A stretch of DNA of 64,000 bases. Source: Ruminococcus sp. GTDB taxonomy: Bacteria; Bacillota; Clostridia; Lachnospirales; Lachnospiraceae. Within the stretch, counting starts at the first letter, position 1; every line of letters begins with the position of its first letter. The stretch covers positions 26,364-90,363 of the forward strand of contig JACERV010000022.1 of the NCBI GenBank assembly GCA_013911065.1, given 5' to 3'. Below the pieces are notes generated by a model that ran no database searches, was not told where the DNA came from, and saw only the letters and a list, made by a program, of their open reading frames with translations. Positions 26,113-34,647 of this stretch are shown here, in pieces. Both the position numbers and the translations under genes were made by a program.

Positions 26113-26910
26113 CTAGACATTGTGATAACGTCCGATAGGAACAATAAGGGGGGAATTTGAAATAGGATCGTTAATTACAGAGCAATCGAGCCCGAATATA
26201 TCCTTTATTGATTCAGGGGAAATAACCTCTTCCGGGGTTCCCTGTACAATCAGTTTTCCTTCGCGAAGAGCAAATAAATAATCTGCATATCTTGCAGACA
26301 GGTTAATATCATGCAATACCATCGCAATCGTGATCCCTTGTTTTCGGTTTAATTCGGTTAATAAGTCTAAAATCTCAACCTGGTAAGCGATGTCGAGAAA
26401 GGTTGTAGGTTCGTCTAACAATAATATATCTGTCTGCTGTGCCAAGGCCAGTGCAATCCAGACTCTCTGGCGCTGTCCCCCTGACAATTCATCCACGTTC
26501 CTGTTGGCAAGCTCAGTGATGCCCATAATCTCCATAGCCTCTGAAGCTGCCTCAAAGTCTTCTTTATTCATGCCTTTCATAATTGTACGGTATGGAAACC
26601 TGCCGCGGCAGACTAAGTCAAATACCGTTATCCCTTCCGGTGTGACCGGTGATTGTGGAAGCAATCCCAGAGTCTGTGCCAATATCTTTGAAGGATAAGC
26701 ATCTATTTCTTTGCCATCCAGTATGATATTTCCATTTTCCGGCTTGAGTAATCTTGAGAAGGTTTTTAATAATGTAGATTTTCCGCAGCCGTTTCCACCG
26801 ATAATAACACTTATTTTATTGGCCGGTATGGAAATGTCTATTCCATTTATAATGACCCTCTTGTCATATCCGGCAACAACCTCTTTGGCTGAAAGTGAAT
26901 GTTCTGTCAT
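26113..26910 (-). CDS. Iron-siderophore ABC transporter ATPase (FecE/FhuC type)
   Basis: 265 aa. Walker A GGNGCGKSTL near residue 35, signature LSGGQRQRVWIA, Walker B ILLLDEPTTFLD, and H-loop MVLHDINLSARYAD. These place it in the FecCDE/BtuCD-type importer ATPases. It overlaps the permease gene upstream by 4 bp and is the last gene of the operon. Drives uptake of ferric siderophore or related chelate. Confidence 0.92.
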   Translation of the reverse strand: MTEHSLSAKEVVAGYDKRVIINGIDISIPANKISVIIGGNGCGKSTLLKTFSRLLKPENGNIILDGKEIDAYPSKILAQTLGLLPQSPVTPEGITVFDLVCRGRFPYRTIMKGMNKEDFEAASEAMEIMGITELANRNVDELSGGQRQRVWIALALAQQTDILLLDEPTTFLDIAYQVEILDLLTELNRKQGITIAMVLHDINLSARYADYLFALREGKLIVQGTPEEVISPESIKDIFGLDCSVINDPISNSPLIVPIGRYHNV

Positions 26911-27944
26911 GACGCATTTCCTCCTTTGCTATTCGCACGTACCAGTAGAATCAGCATATAGGGTGCCCCTAATACCCCTGTAATAACACCTACCGGATAC
27001 CTTGTTCCTAAAGCATATTGTCCCGCCAGATCAGCGGCCAGTACAAGGCAGGCACCGACCAGTCCTGCGGATATAGTATTTACACTGCCTCTGCCTGCCA
27101 ATCTGGAGGCAATCGGTCCGGACAAAAAAGCAACCGATGCGATTGGTCCTGATATTGAAGTTGCAAAGGCTGCTAAAAATACCGCACTGAGCATAAGAAT
27201 TATATAGATTGCTTTTACCTTTACACCCAGGATAGTGGCTGAATCATCACCCAATTGCAATACCTGCAGGTGTCTGCCAAATAACAGGATAGAGAGTCCG
27301 CCTGTGACTACAACAATGAATAAGACAGGGACTCCTTCCATCTGAACTCCATTCAGGCTTCCGTTTAGCCAGCGGAGGGCGGTTGCCACATCATATTCGG
27401 CACCCTTTAATAATATAAATGAGATGGCTGCATTGAGCATAGCTTGTATGCCTATACCAATCAAAATCAGCCGGGCTTTTGAAAACCCTTTTCCCTGTGA
27501 CAAAAGATAAAGCATAGCTGCTACGGTAATTCCCGATATGAGGGCGATTATTGATACAACATTTCCGCTCAGATTTAAAACCAAAATAGAAAAGACAGCT
27601 GCAACGCTGGATCCGGCTGTGACGCCTATAATATCGGGGCTTGCCAAATCATTTCTAAGTAAAGTCTGAAATGTATTACCGGCCATACCAAAGGCCATTC
27701 CCGCCAATATCCCGGTAAGCATTCTGGGAAGTCTGAGTGTTTTTATAGTAAATACCGCACCGCTGATTTCTTCTCCCTTTAAAACCCTGAATACAACATC
27801 CAGAGAGTATACTGTATTTCCATACGTAAGCATCAGGACAGACAAAAGAACAATCAAAAAGACCAGCACAAGTACTACTATGAGATGCCTTCTGTGTCTC
27901 TTTCTATATCCGTCCATAATAGAGGTCTTCGTATTTGATATCAT
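26907..27944 (-). CDS. Iron-siderophore ABC transporter permease (FecCD family), second subunit
   Basis: 345 aa from ATG 27944, which overlaps the stop of the preceding permease (ATGA). A longer frame to 28205 merely reads through that gene in another frame. FecCD landmarks: LRLPRMLTGILAGMAFGMAGNTFQ, RNDLASPDIIGVTAGSS, SGPIASVAFLSGPIASRL and the C-terminal YPVGVITGVLGAPYML. Forms a heterodimeric channel with the 27941-28939 product. Confidence 0.9.
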   Translation of the reverse strand: MISNTKTSIMDGYRKRHRRHLIVVLVLVFLIVLLSVLMLTYGNTVYSLDVVFRVLKGEEISGAVFTIKTLRLPRMLTGILAGMAFGMAGNTFQTLLRNDLASPDIIGVTAGSSVAAVFSILVLNLSGNVVSIIALISGITVAAMLYLLSQGKGFSKARLILIGIGIQAMLNAAISFILLKGAEYDVATALRWLNGSLNGVQMEGVPVLFIVVVTGGLSILLFGRHLQVLQLGDDSATILGVKVKAIYIILMLSAVFLAAFATSISGPIASVAFLSGPIASRLAGRGSVNTISAGLVGACLVLAADLAGQYALGTRYPVGVITGVLGAPYMLILLVRANSKGGNAS

Positions 27945-28939
27945 ATTGAGCTCACCTTCCTTTTCCTTACAATCATAATAAAGAAGGGGGCACCCAAAAA
28001 GGCTGTTACAATCCCTACTTCCAGTTCCCCGGGGCTTCCAAGTACACGCCCTATTGTATCGGATATCGTTAGCAGACATGCCCCTCCGACTGCTGACATG
28101 GGAAGGATATATTTGAGGTCGGGGCCAAAGAGAATGCGTATAAGATGAGGAATCATAAGACCCACAAAACCGATAGGCCCTGCTAAAGCCGTAGTAGCCC
28201 CGCACAGCAATACCCCTGCAAGAGCTCCCATCCCTTTGGTTAATTTTGTATTGACCCCCAAACCTGTAGCGATTTCATCACCCAAAGCCAGGCTGTTTAA
28301 TGAGGGTATCAGAAATATAGAAATTATAAAGCCTGCCAGCAGATAAGGCGCTATAATGAGAATATCTGACCAACCAGTACCACTTATGCTGCCTACCTGC
28401 CAGAATCTGAAGTCATCCATTACCTGAGATTTCGGCAGCATAACCGTACTGACTAAAGAGGCAAGTGCCATACTTGTAGCCGCACCGGATAATGCCAGTT
28501 TAATTGGAGTGATTTCACCGCTTCCAATAGAAGCTATTGCGTATACAAAAACTGCAGTGGCGCCTGAGCCCATTAAAGCCAGCCAGATATATTGATAGGG
28601 CAGATTGATATTGAAAAAAGCAATGCCACATACTACAAACAATGAGGCGCCTGTATTTACCCCTAAGATGCTTGGGTCTGCGATGGGATTTCTCGTAATG
28701 GACTGCATAAGGGCACCCGATACTCCGAGCGCCCCTCCTGCTATTATGCCAAAAACCATTCTTGGAATCCTTGCCTGTACCACACTTACGGTAAATGCAT
28801 CCCCGTTAGCACCTGTAAGTGCCGAAAGTACGTCGCTTACAGGAATGTACCGGGAACCTGTTGCCAGCGAAAGCATTCCGCATAGCATAGTGAATAGTAT
28901 ACTGAATAGGATTATACTTCTTATCTTAAAGTTTCTCAT
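27941..28939 (-). CDS. Iron-siderophore ABC transporter permease (FecCD family), first subunit
   Basis: 332 aa, about 9-10 membrane segments. Motifs: QARIPRMVFGIIAGGALGVSGALMQ, RNPIADPSILGVNTGAS, and GPIGFVGLMIPHLIR in the coupling region. The gene overlaps its binding-protein neighbour and the second permease by 4 bp each, so all four genes are translationally coupled. Confidence 0.92.
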   Translation of the reverse strand: MRNFKIRSIILFSILFTMLCGMLSLATGSRYIPVSDVLSALTGANGDAFTVSVVQARIPRMVFGIIAGGALGVSGALMQSITRNPIADPSILGVNTGASLFVVCGIAFFNINLPYQYIWLALMGSGATAVFVYAIASIGSGEITPIKLALSGAATSMALASLVSTVMLPKSQVMDDFRFWQVGSISGTGWSDILIIAPYLLAGFIISIFLIPSLNSLALGDEIATGLGVNTKLTKGMGALAGVLLCGATTALAGPIGFVGLMIPHLIRILFGPDLKYILPMSAVGGACLLTISDTIGRVLGSPGELEVGIVTAFLGAPFFIMIVRKRKVSSI

Positions 28940-29997
28940 TTCACCTTTTCTGCTGCCTCATTTAATAAAGAAACATACTCCTCAATTGTTGCAGGGATGG
29001 ATAATACTGATGGTGTGCAGGATGCCGCCAATGAAGCATTAGGGTCTATCATAACCACAGAACCGTTGGCAATAGCAGGTATTTGTCCCACCAAAGAGTC
29101 CTCCTGCAGAACTTTCAACACGGATTCATCTCCATAAGTAACGATAACATCAATATCTTTTAATACGTCAACATTTTCAGAGCTTATTGTTACGGTAAAT
29201 GCGCTGGGATCATCTGCAAGCTGCATAACACTGTCAGGAAAACCAAGTCCCAAATCAGTTAAATAGGAGGCCCGGGGATCTGTAGGTGTGTAAACATAGA
29301 AGGTGCCCAGATCAGATGCATTGAAATAGAAGAAGGCGGCTGTTTTTCCCTCCAGGCTTTCATACTTCTTTATCTCCGTATTGATTAATTCATCTGTTTC
29401 GTCGATTAACGCTTTTGCCTCTGCTTCTTTTCCCATACCTTGAGCATTCAGGAGTGTCTGGTCTCTCCAATATGTCTGCCATGGATATTCAGGATATGCA
29501 ACAACAGGTGCAATCTGGCTTAATAAATCATATTCCTCCTGGGTAATACCAGAGTAAGCTGCCAGAATAACATCCGGGTTTGTATCGCTGATGGCTTCAT
29601 AGTCAAGCCCGTCCGTATCATCAAATACGACAGGTTTTTCTTCGCCAAGTTCCTTATATTTGTCACCGGTCCATAGGGAAAGACCATTTTCGTCTGTTGT
29701 CCCAAAGTTTGCTTTAGATACCCCTACCGGAACGATGCCAAGCGCAAGAGGAACATCCTGATTTCCCCATGAAATGGTCGCAATTCGTTCAGGTTCCTTT
29801 TCTATAACTGTTTCCCCAAATGCATGGGTGATGGTAATCGGATATGTAGCAGATGAATCTTCAGAGGTATCTTCTGTGGATTTACCGGCAGCGCTGCCTG
29901 CAGTCTTCTGGGTGGTTTCCTTGCTGCCGCAGGCTGTAAGTAAGGTTGTAACTGTTAAAAGTGCCATAAGGCTTAATTTGACTTTGTTTAATTTCAT
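28936..29997 (-). CDS. Iron-siderophore-binding lipoprotein (FecB/FepB-like)
   Basis: 353 aa, lipoprotein signal with lipobox LTAC at residues 20-23, Thr/Ser/Glu-rich linker, then a type III (PeripBP_2) fold. Landmarks: ITHAFGETVIEKEPERIATISWGNQD, DVILAAYSGITQEEYDLLSQIAPVVAYP and TYGDESVL. First gene of the operon, behind a dyad operator at 30023-30066. RBS AAAGAGG. The ligand is presumably a ferric chelate. Confidence 0.92.
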   Translation of the reverse strand: MKLNKVKLSLMALLTVTTLLTACGSKETTQKTAGSAAGKSTEDTSEDSSATYPITITHAFGETVIEKEPERIATISWGNQDVPLALGIVPVGVSKANFGTTDENGLSLWTGDKYKELGEEKPVVFDDTDGLDYEAISDTNPDVILAAYSGITQEEYDLLSQIAPVVAYPEYPWQTYWRDQTLLNAQGMGKEAEAKALIDETDELINTEIKKYESLEGKTAAFFYFNASDLGTFYVYTPTDPRASYLTDLGLGFPDSVMQLADDPSAFTVTISSENVDVLKDIDVIVTYGDESVLKVLQEDSLVGQIPAIANGSVVMIDPNASLAASCTPSVLSIPATIEEYVSLLNEAAEKVK

Positions 29998-30022
29998 GGT
30001 TTCCTCTTTTCTCCTTCATAAA

Positions 30023-30073
30023 AATAATCCACTCTTGTTAGTTGCATCTAACTAAGAATGGATTATACGTCAA
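30023..30073 (-). promoter_or_regulatory. Dyad operator and promoter of the siderophore operon
   Basis: The core TTAGTTGCATCTAACTAA (30038-30055) is flanked by further mirrored segments (TCTT/AAGA, AATCCA/TGGATT), giving a nested dyad of about 43 bp. On the minus strand a -35-like TTGACG (30073-30068) lies just upstream, so the dyad covers the -10 region. The TTAG...CTAA core resembles DtxR/IdeR-type metal boxes rather than a Fur box. Iron repression is inferred. Confidence 0.6.
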
Positions 30074-30130
30074 GACAGAGGTTCTGTCAACTAAAAACTA
30101 AAAATTATTAAAAAATTTTTAATCAAAACA

Positions 30131-31147
30131 TTATAAAGAAAAACTATCATGTAAATATAAATCACAAAAACAGGTATAGTGTATTGGAGCTGCTTCTTTT
30201 CCGTCAGCGAGACGCAGAGCCGTATCAAAGGCTTTTATTGTAATCTCATCAAGAGGGCGTGCTATCATAGATAAAGATGGTATGTAATTCACAATATGCT
30301 CTGCATCCCCGGAAGAACCAAAACACAACAGTTCAGCATCTCTTGGAATAAGAAAATGGTTGCGGGCTAAAAGTGGTATTGCACCGAATGCCAGAGTGCT
30401 GTTCATACATATAATGATTTCCGGTTTTTCTTCCATGTTTAGTATATGGCGTGCTGCAATGGCTCCGCCAATCATTGTGTTTTCTGTTGCGATAAAAGCA
30501 TCTTTTGAAAGCTTGATTCCGTTTTCCTCACAGCAGCGTATAAATAAATTAAAATATTCATCGCCGTGCTGCCGGCTGTCTCTTCCTGAAAGTACCAGAA
30601 TCTTGCTGCAGCCTTTTGCGCTGATCATTTTTACTGCCTGTGAAATAGCCTCGTCTGCTACGTAAGACACGCTGGAATATTTTGAACTTGAATGATTATA
30701 GATTACAAAGGGAGAATTCCCGGGGCGGTCTTCCAATTCCTTTAAATCGTTTTCATTTTCTATGCTGATAACCGCAGACTCATAAGCGGATATGTGAACC
30801 CGGTCAATTTTCTCTGTCAGCCGGCCTGTTTCGTAGGGGCATAGTAGAATATTGTAATCTCGTCCTGTTTGTTTTCTATGTCTGTTGATGCTGGAATGAA
30901 TGACATTCATATCCATCCATACGGAATTCACCGGAATAAAAAATGCAACTGTCGGCTGCCATTTTTTTAATGCATTTGGTTCATTGGCTGAAGAATTCAT
31001 TTTATATCCCAGCTGTCTTGCTGCCTTTATTACTTTCTGGGCAGTATCATCTGCTACTTTATGTTCTTTCGCCGTCCCATTTAACACAAAGCTTACTGTT
31101 GATACAGATACTCCTGCAAGCTTTGCAACATCTTTCATAACAGCCAT
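30131..31147 (-). CDS. LacI-family transcriptional regulator
   Basis: 338 aa. N-terminal LacI HTH (MKDVAKLAGVSVSTVSFVLNG) and hinge, then a periplasmic-binding-like effector domain (ISSYADEAISQ-like region, CMNSTLAFGAIPLL, PSLSMIARPLDEI). No sugar gene lies next to it; neighbours are the siderophore operon and a divergent MerR gene. The target is unknown. RBS GGAGG before ATG 31147. Confidence 0.88.
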   Translation of the reverse strand: MAVMKDVAKLAGVSVSTVSFVLNGTAKEHKVADDTAQKVIKAARQLGYKMNSSANEPNALKKWQPTVAFFIPVNSVWMDMNVIHSSINRHRKQTGRDYNILLCPYETGRLTEKIDRVHISAYESAVISIENENDLKELEDRPGNSPFVIYNHSSSKYSSVSYVADEAISQAVKMISAKGCSKILVLSGRDSRQHGDEYFNLFIRCCEENGIKLSKDAFIATENTMIGGAIAARHILNMEEKPEIIICMNSTLAFGAIPLLARNHFLIPRDAELLCFGSSGDAEHIVNYIPSLSMIARPLDEITIKAFDTALRLADGKEAAPIHYTCFCDLYLHDSFSL

Positions 31148-31306
31148 AATTAACCTCCATGTAGATAAATTATATTAATTTCTTAACGATATTTGGTTCA
31201 GATAAGTCTAATATATACACTATAGCAGGAAAATTCAATCTCTGATTAAAATAAATTTAAAATTTTTTAATATTAAATTAAGTTCCACTAATTTACGAAA
31301 TCCCTG

Positions 31307-31337
31307 TTGACTCTCACACTGTGGTATACTCTATATT
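31307..31337 (+). promoter_or_regulatory. MerR-type promoter with 19-bp spacer
   Basis: TTGACT (31307-31312) and TATATT (31332-31337) are separated by 19 bp, the elongated spacing typical of promoters activated by MerR-family proteins. It precedes a merR gene by 41 bp, so autoregulation is likely. Confidence 0.5.
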
Positions 31338-31378
31338 ATAAGTGAGCTCAAAAAACATATATATGTGAGGAATTAAAA

Positions 31379-32197
31379 ATGCTTAAAATAGGTGATTTTT
31401 CAAAATTATCAAGGATCAGTATACGGATGCTGCGGCATTACGATGAAATCGGCCTGCTGGTTCCCAAGAACACAGACTGTTTTACCGGTTACCGCTATTA
31501 TGCGGAGGAACAACTGCCTGTTGCGGGCAGGATTACAGCGCTTAAGGATATGGGTTTCGGGCTTTCTGCCATAGGCGAAATCCTGAAAAGTTACGACAAT
31601 CCACAGGCGCTGGCGGAATTTCTGGCGGTAAAACAAGCCGAAGTACAGGCGGAGGCTGCCAAAACAAACCACCGTCTGCTGCTCCTTGAAACAGCCATTA
31701 AACGGCTGAGAAAGGATGAAACTGCTATGAATTATAATGTGACATTAAAAACTTTACCAAAACGCTATGTTGCCAGTGTGCGGCAAGTCATTCCTGCCTA
31801 CGATCAGGAGGGTACCCTCTGGAATATCATGATGAGCGAAACAGCCCCGCTGGGAGTACAATATGCCGACAACTGTCTCAGTCTTGCTGTTTTTCATGAT
31901 GAGGGATACAAAGAAAGCGATGTGGATGTAGAAATCCAATGCGCTGTAAAGGGAAGCTATCAAAATACCGGACATGTTGTGTTTAAGGATATGCCGGAGA
32001 TAGACATTGCATCGGTAACTTACAAAGGCAGTTACGAGCAGCTTACCACCGTGAACCATGCGGTAGCGAATTGGGTAAGGGACAACGGCTATGAGTTCAA
32101 TGGTGCTATGTTCTGCATCTATCATGTCAGCCCTGCCCAAACCAGCAATCCGGAAGAATTGGTGACAGAGGTGTGTTATCCGGTGAAAAAGAAATAA
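31379..32197 (+). CDS. MerR-family regulator with GyrI-like effector-binding domain
   Basis: 272 aa: MerR HTH and wing (LKIGDFSKLSRISIRMLRHYDEIGLL, GYRYY), a coiled dimerisation helix (residues 75-120), then a C-terminal GyrI-like/BmrR-type ligand pocket (VTLKTLPKRYVASVRQVIP, SYEQLTTVNHAV). Such proteins sense amphipathic or cationic compounds and activate efflux genes. No efflux gene is adjacent. Short RBS (GTGAGG). Confidence 0.88.
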   Translation: MLKIGDFSKLSRISIRMLRHYDEIGLLVPKNTDCFTGYRYYAEEQLPVAGRITALKDMGFGLSAIGEILKSYDNPQALAEFLAVKQAEVQAEAAKTNHRLLLLETAIKRLRKDETAMNYNVTLKTLPKRYVASVRQVIPAYDQEGTLWNIMMSETAPLGVQYADNCLSLAVFHDEGYKESDVDVEIQCAVKGSYQNTGHVVFKDMPEIDIASVTYKGSYEQLTTVNHAVANWVRDNGYEFNGAMFCIYHVSPAQTSNPEELVTEVCYPVKKK

Positions 32198-32209
32198 CAG
32201 AAATATAAG

Positions 32210-32257
32210 AGGAGCTGGCGCCAATTGATTGATTTTTAGTCAAGGGGCGGAGCTCCT
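32210..32257 (+). terminator. Possible terminator hairpin after the MerR gene
   Basis: AGGAGCT (32210-32216) and AGCTCCT (32251-32257) pair, with an inner TTGATT/AGTCAA stem. Only a weak TTATTCTTT tail follows. Confidence 0.4.
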
Positions 32258-32303
32258 TATTCTTTGCACTTAAAAAGGAATCGTTCTCCTTTCGTCCGTG
32301 CTG

Positions 32304-32972
32304 TTAATTTTCCAAAAGCAAACGGTCAAATTGTTTGAAATCAGTGATTACATCAAATACTTCGGGAAGCTTCTCGAATGTGTGCCTTTGATTTTGAGGA
32401 GCGACAACTATAATTTTACCAATACCAGCATTGTATGCTGATTGGATACCCGAAGCTGCATCCTCAAAAACAATACATTTATGCGGTTCAATTTCAATTA
32501 CTTTTGCAGCCCGGATATAAAAATCCGGAGCTGGTTTTCCGGGGATAGTTCCATCATTATAAATGATTTTGTCAATATCGAACCATTTTTCCAGATTGAA
32601 TTTTTTTATAAAATAGTCTACATTCACTTTTGGTGAAGCTGTCGCAATTGTCCGGGGGATTTGTCTTTCCTTCAATTCATCTAAAAGAAGTTTTACGTCT
32701 GCTGCCAGACAAGTTGAACGATCAGACTCACAAAGTTCCCGATATATGGCTTCCTTTTTATCCGCCAATTCCGCTATCTGTTCTTTGCTTAATGCAGATT
32801 GTGATAAATACTGCACGATGGAATCGGTAGTGCGTCCGTGAATAATTTCCTTAAATTCTGCTTGCGTAATGATTCTGTGAAATACCTGTGTTGAAAAAAG
32901 CTGCCACGATTTTTCTACTTTATCTGAATCATCAAAAAGGGTACCATTGAAGTCAAAAATAACCCCTGTCAT
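32304..32972 (-). CDS. HAD-superfamily hydrolase (beta-phosphoglucomutase/phosphatase-like)
   Basis: 222 aa. Motif I FDFNGTLFDD near residues 6-15 (nucleophile D7, with Asn in place of the usual second Asp), helical cap, motif II TIATASPK, a conserved Lys (GKPAPD) and motif III CIVFEDAASGIQSA. Subfamily IA phosphatases or phosphoglucomutases remove or move sugar phosphates. It is monocistronic here. The DxNGT variant of motif I deserves note, but the other catalytic parts are intact. Confidence 0.88.
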   Translation of the reverse strand: MTGVIFDFNGTLFDDSDKVEKSWQLFSTQVFHRIITQAEFKEIIHGRTTDSIVQYLSQSALSKEQIAELADKKEAIYRELCESDRSTCLAADVKLLLDELKERQIPRTIATASPKVNVDYFIKKFNLEKWFDIDKIIYNDGTIPGKPAPDFYIRAAKVIEIEPHKCIVFEDAASGIQSAYNAGIGKIIVVAPQNQRHTFEKLPEVFDVITDFKQFDRLLLEN

Positions 32973-33014
32973 ATAGACACCTCCGTTTAATTATTGGTAA
33001 TAAAAATGAAACTA

Positions 33015-33368
33015 TTAAATCTCTCTGGTGCCGCTGCTCTCTTGAAGTTTCTTATATTCTCTGGGAGAACATCTCATATATTTTCTAAATACTTCTGAAT
33101 AGTAACTTGAACCAGAGAATCCAGCTTTTGTTGCTGTTTCTGTAATGGTATAGGAATCATCCATTAACAGTGGCAGACTCTTTTGGATTCTGTAACAAAG
33201 TAGGTATTCGAAAGGAGTCTGGTGCATAGTCTTTTTAAAAATCCGGCAGAATTCACTTTTGCTGATATGGCAGGAGGCAGCCATTTCATCAAGTGTAATG
33301 GGTGCCTGGTAATTACTATGTATAAACTGCAGAGCTTTCTTTAGCCGGGTTATTCCTGGTTCCCGAAA
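33015..33368 (-). pseudogene. Truncated AraC-family regulator (HTH domain only)
   Basis: About 118 codons remain: GITRLKKALQFIHSNY, the two AraC helix-turn-helix motifs (LDEMAASCHISKSEFCRIFK and ITETATKAGFSGSSYYSEVF) and the C-terminal CSPREYKK. A TGA stops the frame at 33369-33371, and the entire N-terminal ligand domain is missing. The first Met (33284) lies inside the HTH. The fragment abuts a divergently oriented MFS fragment, consistent with one deletion that removed both 5' halves. Confidence 0.8.
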
Positions 33369-33371
33369 TCA

Positions 33372-33578
33372 CAGGGAAAGATGTCTGCGGTATTGTTCCT
33401 CTGTATAGCAGGAGGTGCAGTCGTATTACCTTGGCTGATGGGATTTATCAGTAAAACAGGCGGACTCTATATGGGAATGATATTAAATGCAGTGTGCTTG
33501 ATTGGGGCTATGGTAATATCATTTGTGATTGCACCTAAATCTAAAGAGCCTAAAAATAAACAGGAAATAGCGATGTAA
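33372..33578 (+). pseudogene. C-terminal fragment of an MFS transporter
   Basis: The last about 68 codons of a major facilitator permease: QGKMSAVLFLCIAGGAVVLPWLMGFI and a final membrane helix (MGMILNAVCLIGAMVISFVI) with a charged tail (PKSKEPKNK). No start signal and no upstream ten helices. It begins where the AraC fragment ends on the other strand. Confidence 0.75.
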
Positions 33579-33769
33579 ATATGAACAATAATAACATCAA
33601 TAAAAAAATAGGAAGTGATCCTGGAAGTAACGGCAGTGTGCTTTGATCCATTTTTAAAGACATGGTGAATATAAGAAGGACATAATTGAAGGAAGATGCA
33701 GTTTTAATAGGTGCCAGTGCATTTTTACCCCGAGATTTATATGCAAATCCTAATCTGATTAAGAATAGG

Positions 33770-33807
33770 TTGAATTTATCCTAATTATAGCATATACTAT
33801 AATTAGG
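33770..33807 (+). promoter_or_regulatory. Promoter and palindromic operator of the Phd-Doc module
   Basis: CCTAATTATAG (33780-33790) and CTATAATTAGG (33797-33807) are perfect inverted repeats. They overlap a promoter TTGAAT (33770) - 17 bp - TATACT (33793). Antitoxin binding here would block transcription, the usual autoregulation of such pairs. Confidence 0.75.
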
Positions 33808-33822
33808 AAAGGAAGTGATATT

Positions 33823-34065
33823 ATGCAGGTGAATATAAAAAATTTAGTATCAATGACAGAAGCTAACCAGAATTTTTCCAAAGTTGCAAAGATGGTTGAT
33901 GAAAATGGGGCAGCAGTGGTTCTTAAAAATAATGTTCCCCGTTATGTAATTATTGATTATAGTAAAATACAGGAAGATAGTATAGCCGATGACCAGGCTG
34001 TGGAGGATATTGCGAAAAGAATACTCAGTAAACATGCAAAGGCGTTTGAGGAGCTTGCTAAATGA
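33823..34065 (+). CDS. phd: Phd/YefM-family antitoxin
   Basis: 80 aa. The N-terminal DNA-binding fold has SMTEANQNFSKVAKMVDENGAAVVLKNNVPRYVIIDY-type sequence (residues 9-46). The C-terminal acidic region would wrap the toxin. Overlaps the toxin gene by 4 bp; RBS GGAAAGGAAG. Neutralises Doc and represses its own promoter. Confidence 0.88.
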   Translation: MQVNIKNLVSMTEANQNFSKVAKMVDENGAAVVLKNNVPRYVIIDYSKIQEDSIADDQAVEDIAKRILSKHAKAFEELAK

Positions 34066-34442
34066 TAATACTAAGTAAAAAACAAGTTATTTCCCTTCAT
34101 AGCAGCCTTGTAAAGCAATTTGGTGGACTGCATGGAGTTAGAGATGATAAGCTATTAAATTCAGCCTTACAAACTCCATTTCAGACATTTGAAGGAGAGG
34201 ACCTTTACCCTACAGTGCATAAGAAAGCAGCGTGTTTATGTTTTGGACTGATAAATAATCATGCATTTCATGATGGTAATAAGCGGATTGGCATTCTTAC
34301 TATGATGACGTTTATGGAACTGAATGGTATAGAAATCTTTTGCACAAATGAAGAATTAATAGAATTGGGATTTAGTATTGCATCTGGAAAGACAGGACAG
34401 GAACAGATATTGAATTGGATTATAGCTCATGATAGTATTTGA
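34062..34442 (+). CDS. doc: Death-on-curing (Doc) family Fic-domain toxin
   Basis: 126 aa. The Fic motif reads HAFHDGNKRIG (about residues 67-77), the Doc variant in which the last Gly is Lys; Doc enzymes phosphorylate EF-Tu rather than AMPylating targets. Conserved LHSSLVKQFGGLHGVRD and LLNSALQTP are also present. Translationally coupled to phd. Intact, so probably a functional stabilising module. Confidence 0.92.
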   Translation: MIILSKKQVISLHSSLVKQFGGLHGVRDDKLLNSALQTPFQTFEGEDLYPTVHKKAACLCFGLINNHAFHDGNKRIGILTMMTFMELNGIEIFCTNEELIELGFSIASGKTGQEQILNWIIAHDSI

Positions 34443-34485
34443 AATAGCCTGTAATTCTATTTTGATTCTGTAATATAAGTATAGG

Positions 34486-34524
34486 AGCCGCGATTCTTTG
34501 GAAATAGAGGATTGCGGCTTTTTT
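34486..34524 (+). terminator. Intrinsic terminator after doc
   Basis: AGCCGC...GCGGCT stem extended by mismatched GATTCT/AGGATT pairing, followed by six T. Confidence 0.8.
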
Positions 34525-34599
34525 ACGCCTCACAGGCGCACGTTCTAACGAGTTTAAGTCTCGAATATGACCCGATTGTCAGCGGCAATAAAATTTATA

Positions 34600-34628
34600 T
34601 TGACAATAAGTGAATGTTCGTTTATTAT
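34600..34628 (+). promoter_or_regulatory. tetR promoter with operator in the spacer
   Basis: TTGACA (34600-34605), 17-bp spacer, TATTAT (34623-34628). The spacer holds AAGTGAATGTTCGTTT (34608-34623), whose exact reverse complement occurs at 35281-35296 before lon. A repressor bound here would occlude polymerase. Confidence 0.75.
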
Positions 34629-34647
34629 AAAACTACGAGGTGGTCAT

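Noticed and set aside
27945..28205. 87-codon N-terminal extension of the second FecCD permease
   Set aside because: It lies wholly within the first permease gene in another frame; the overlapping ATGA at 27944 is the natural start.
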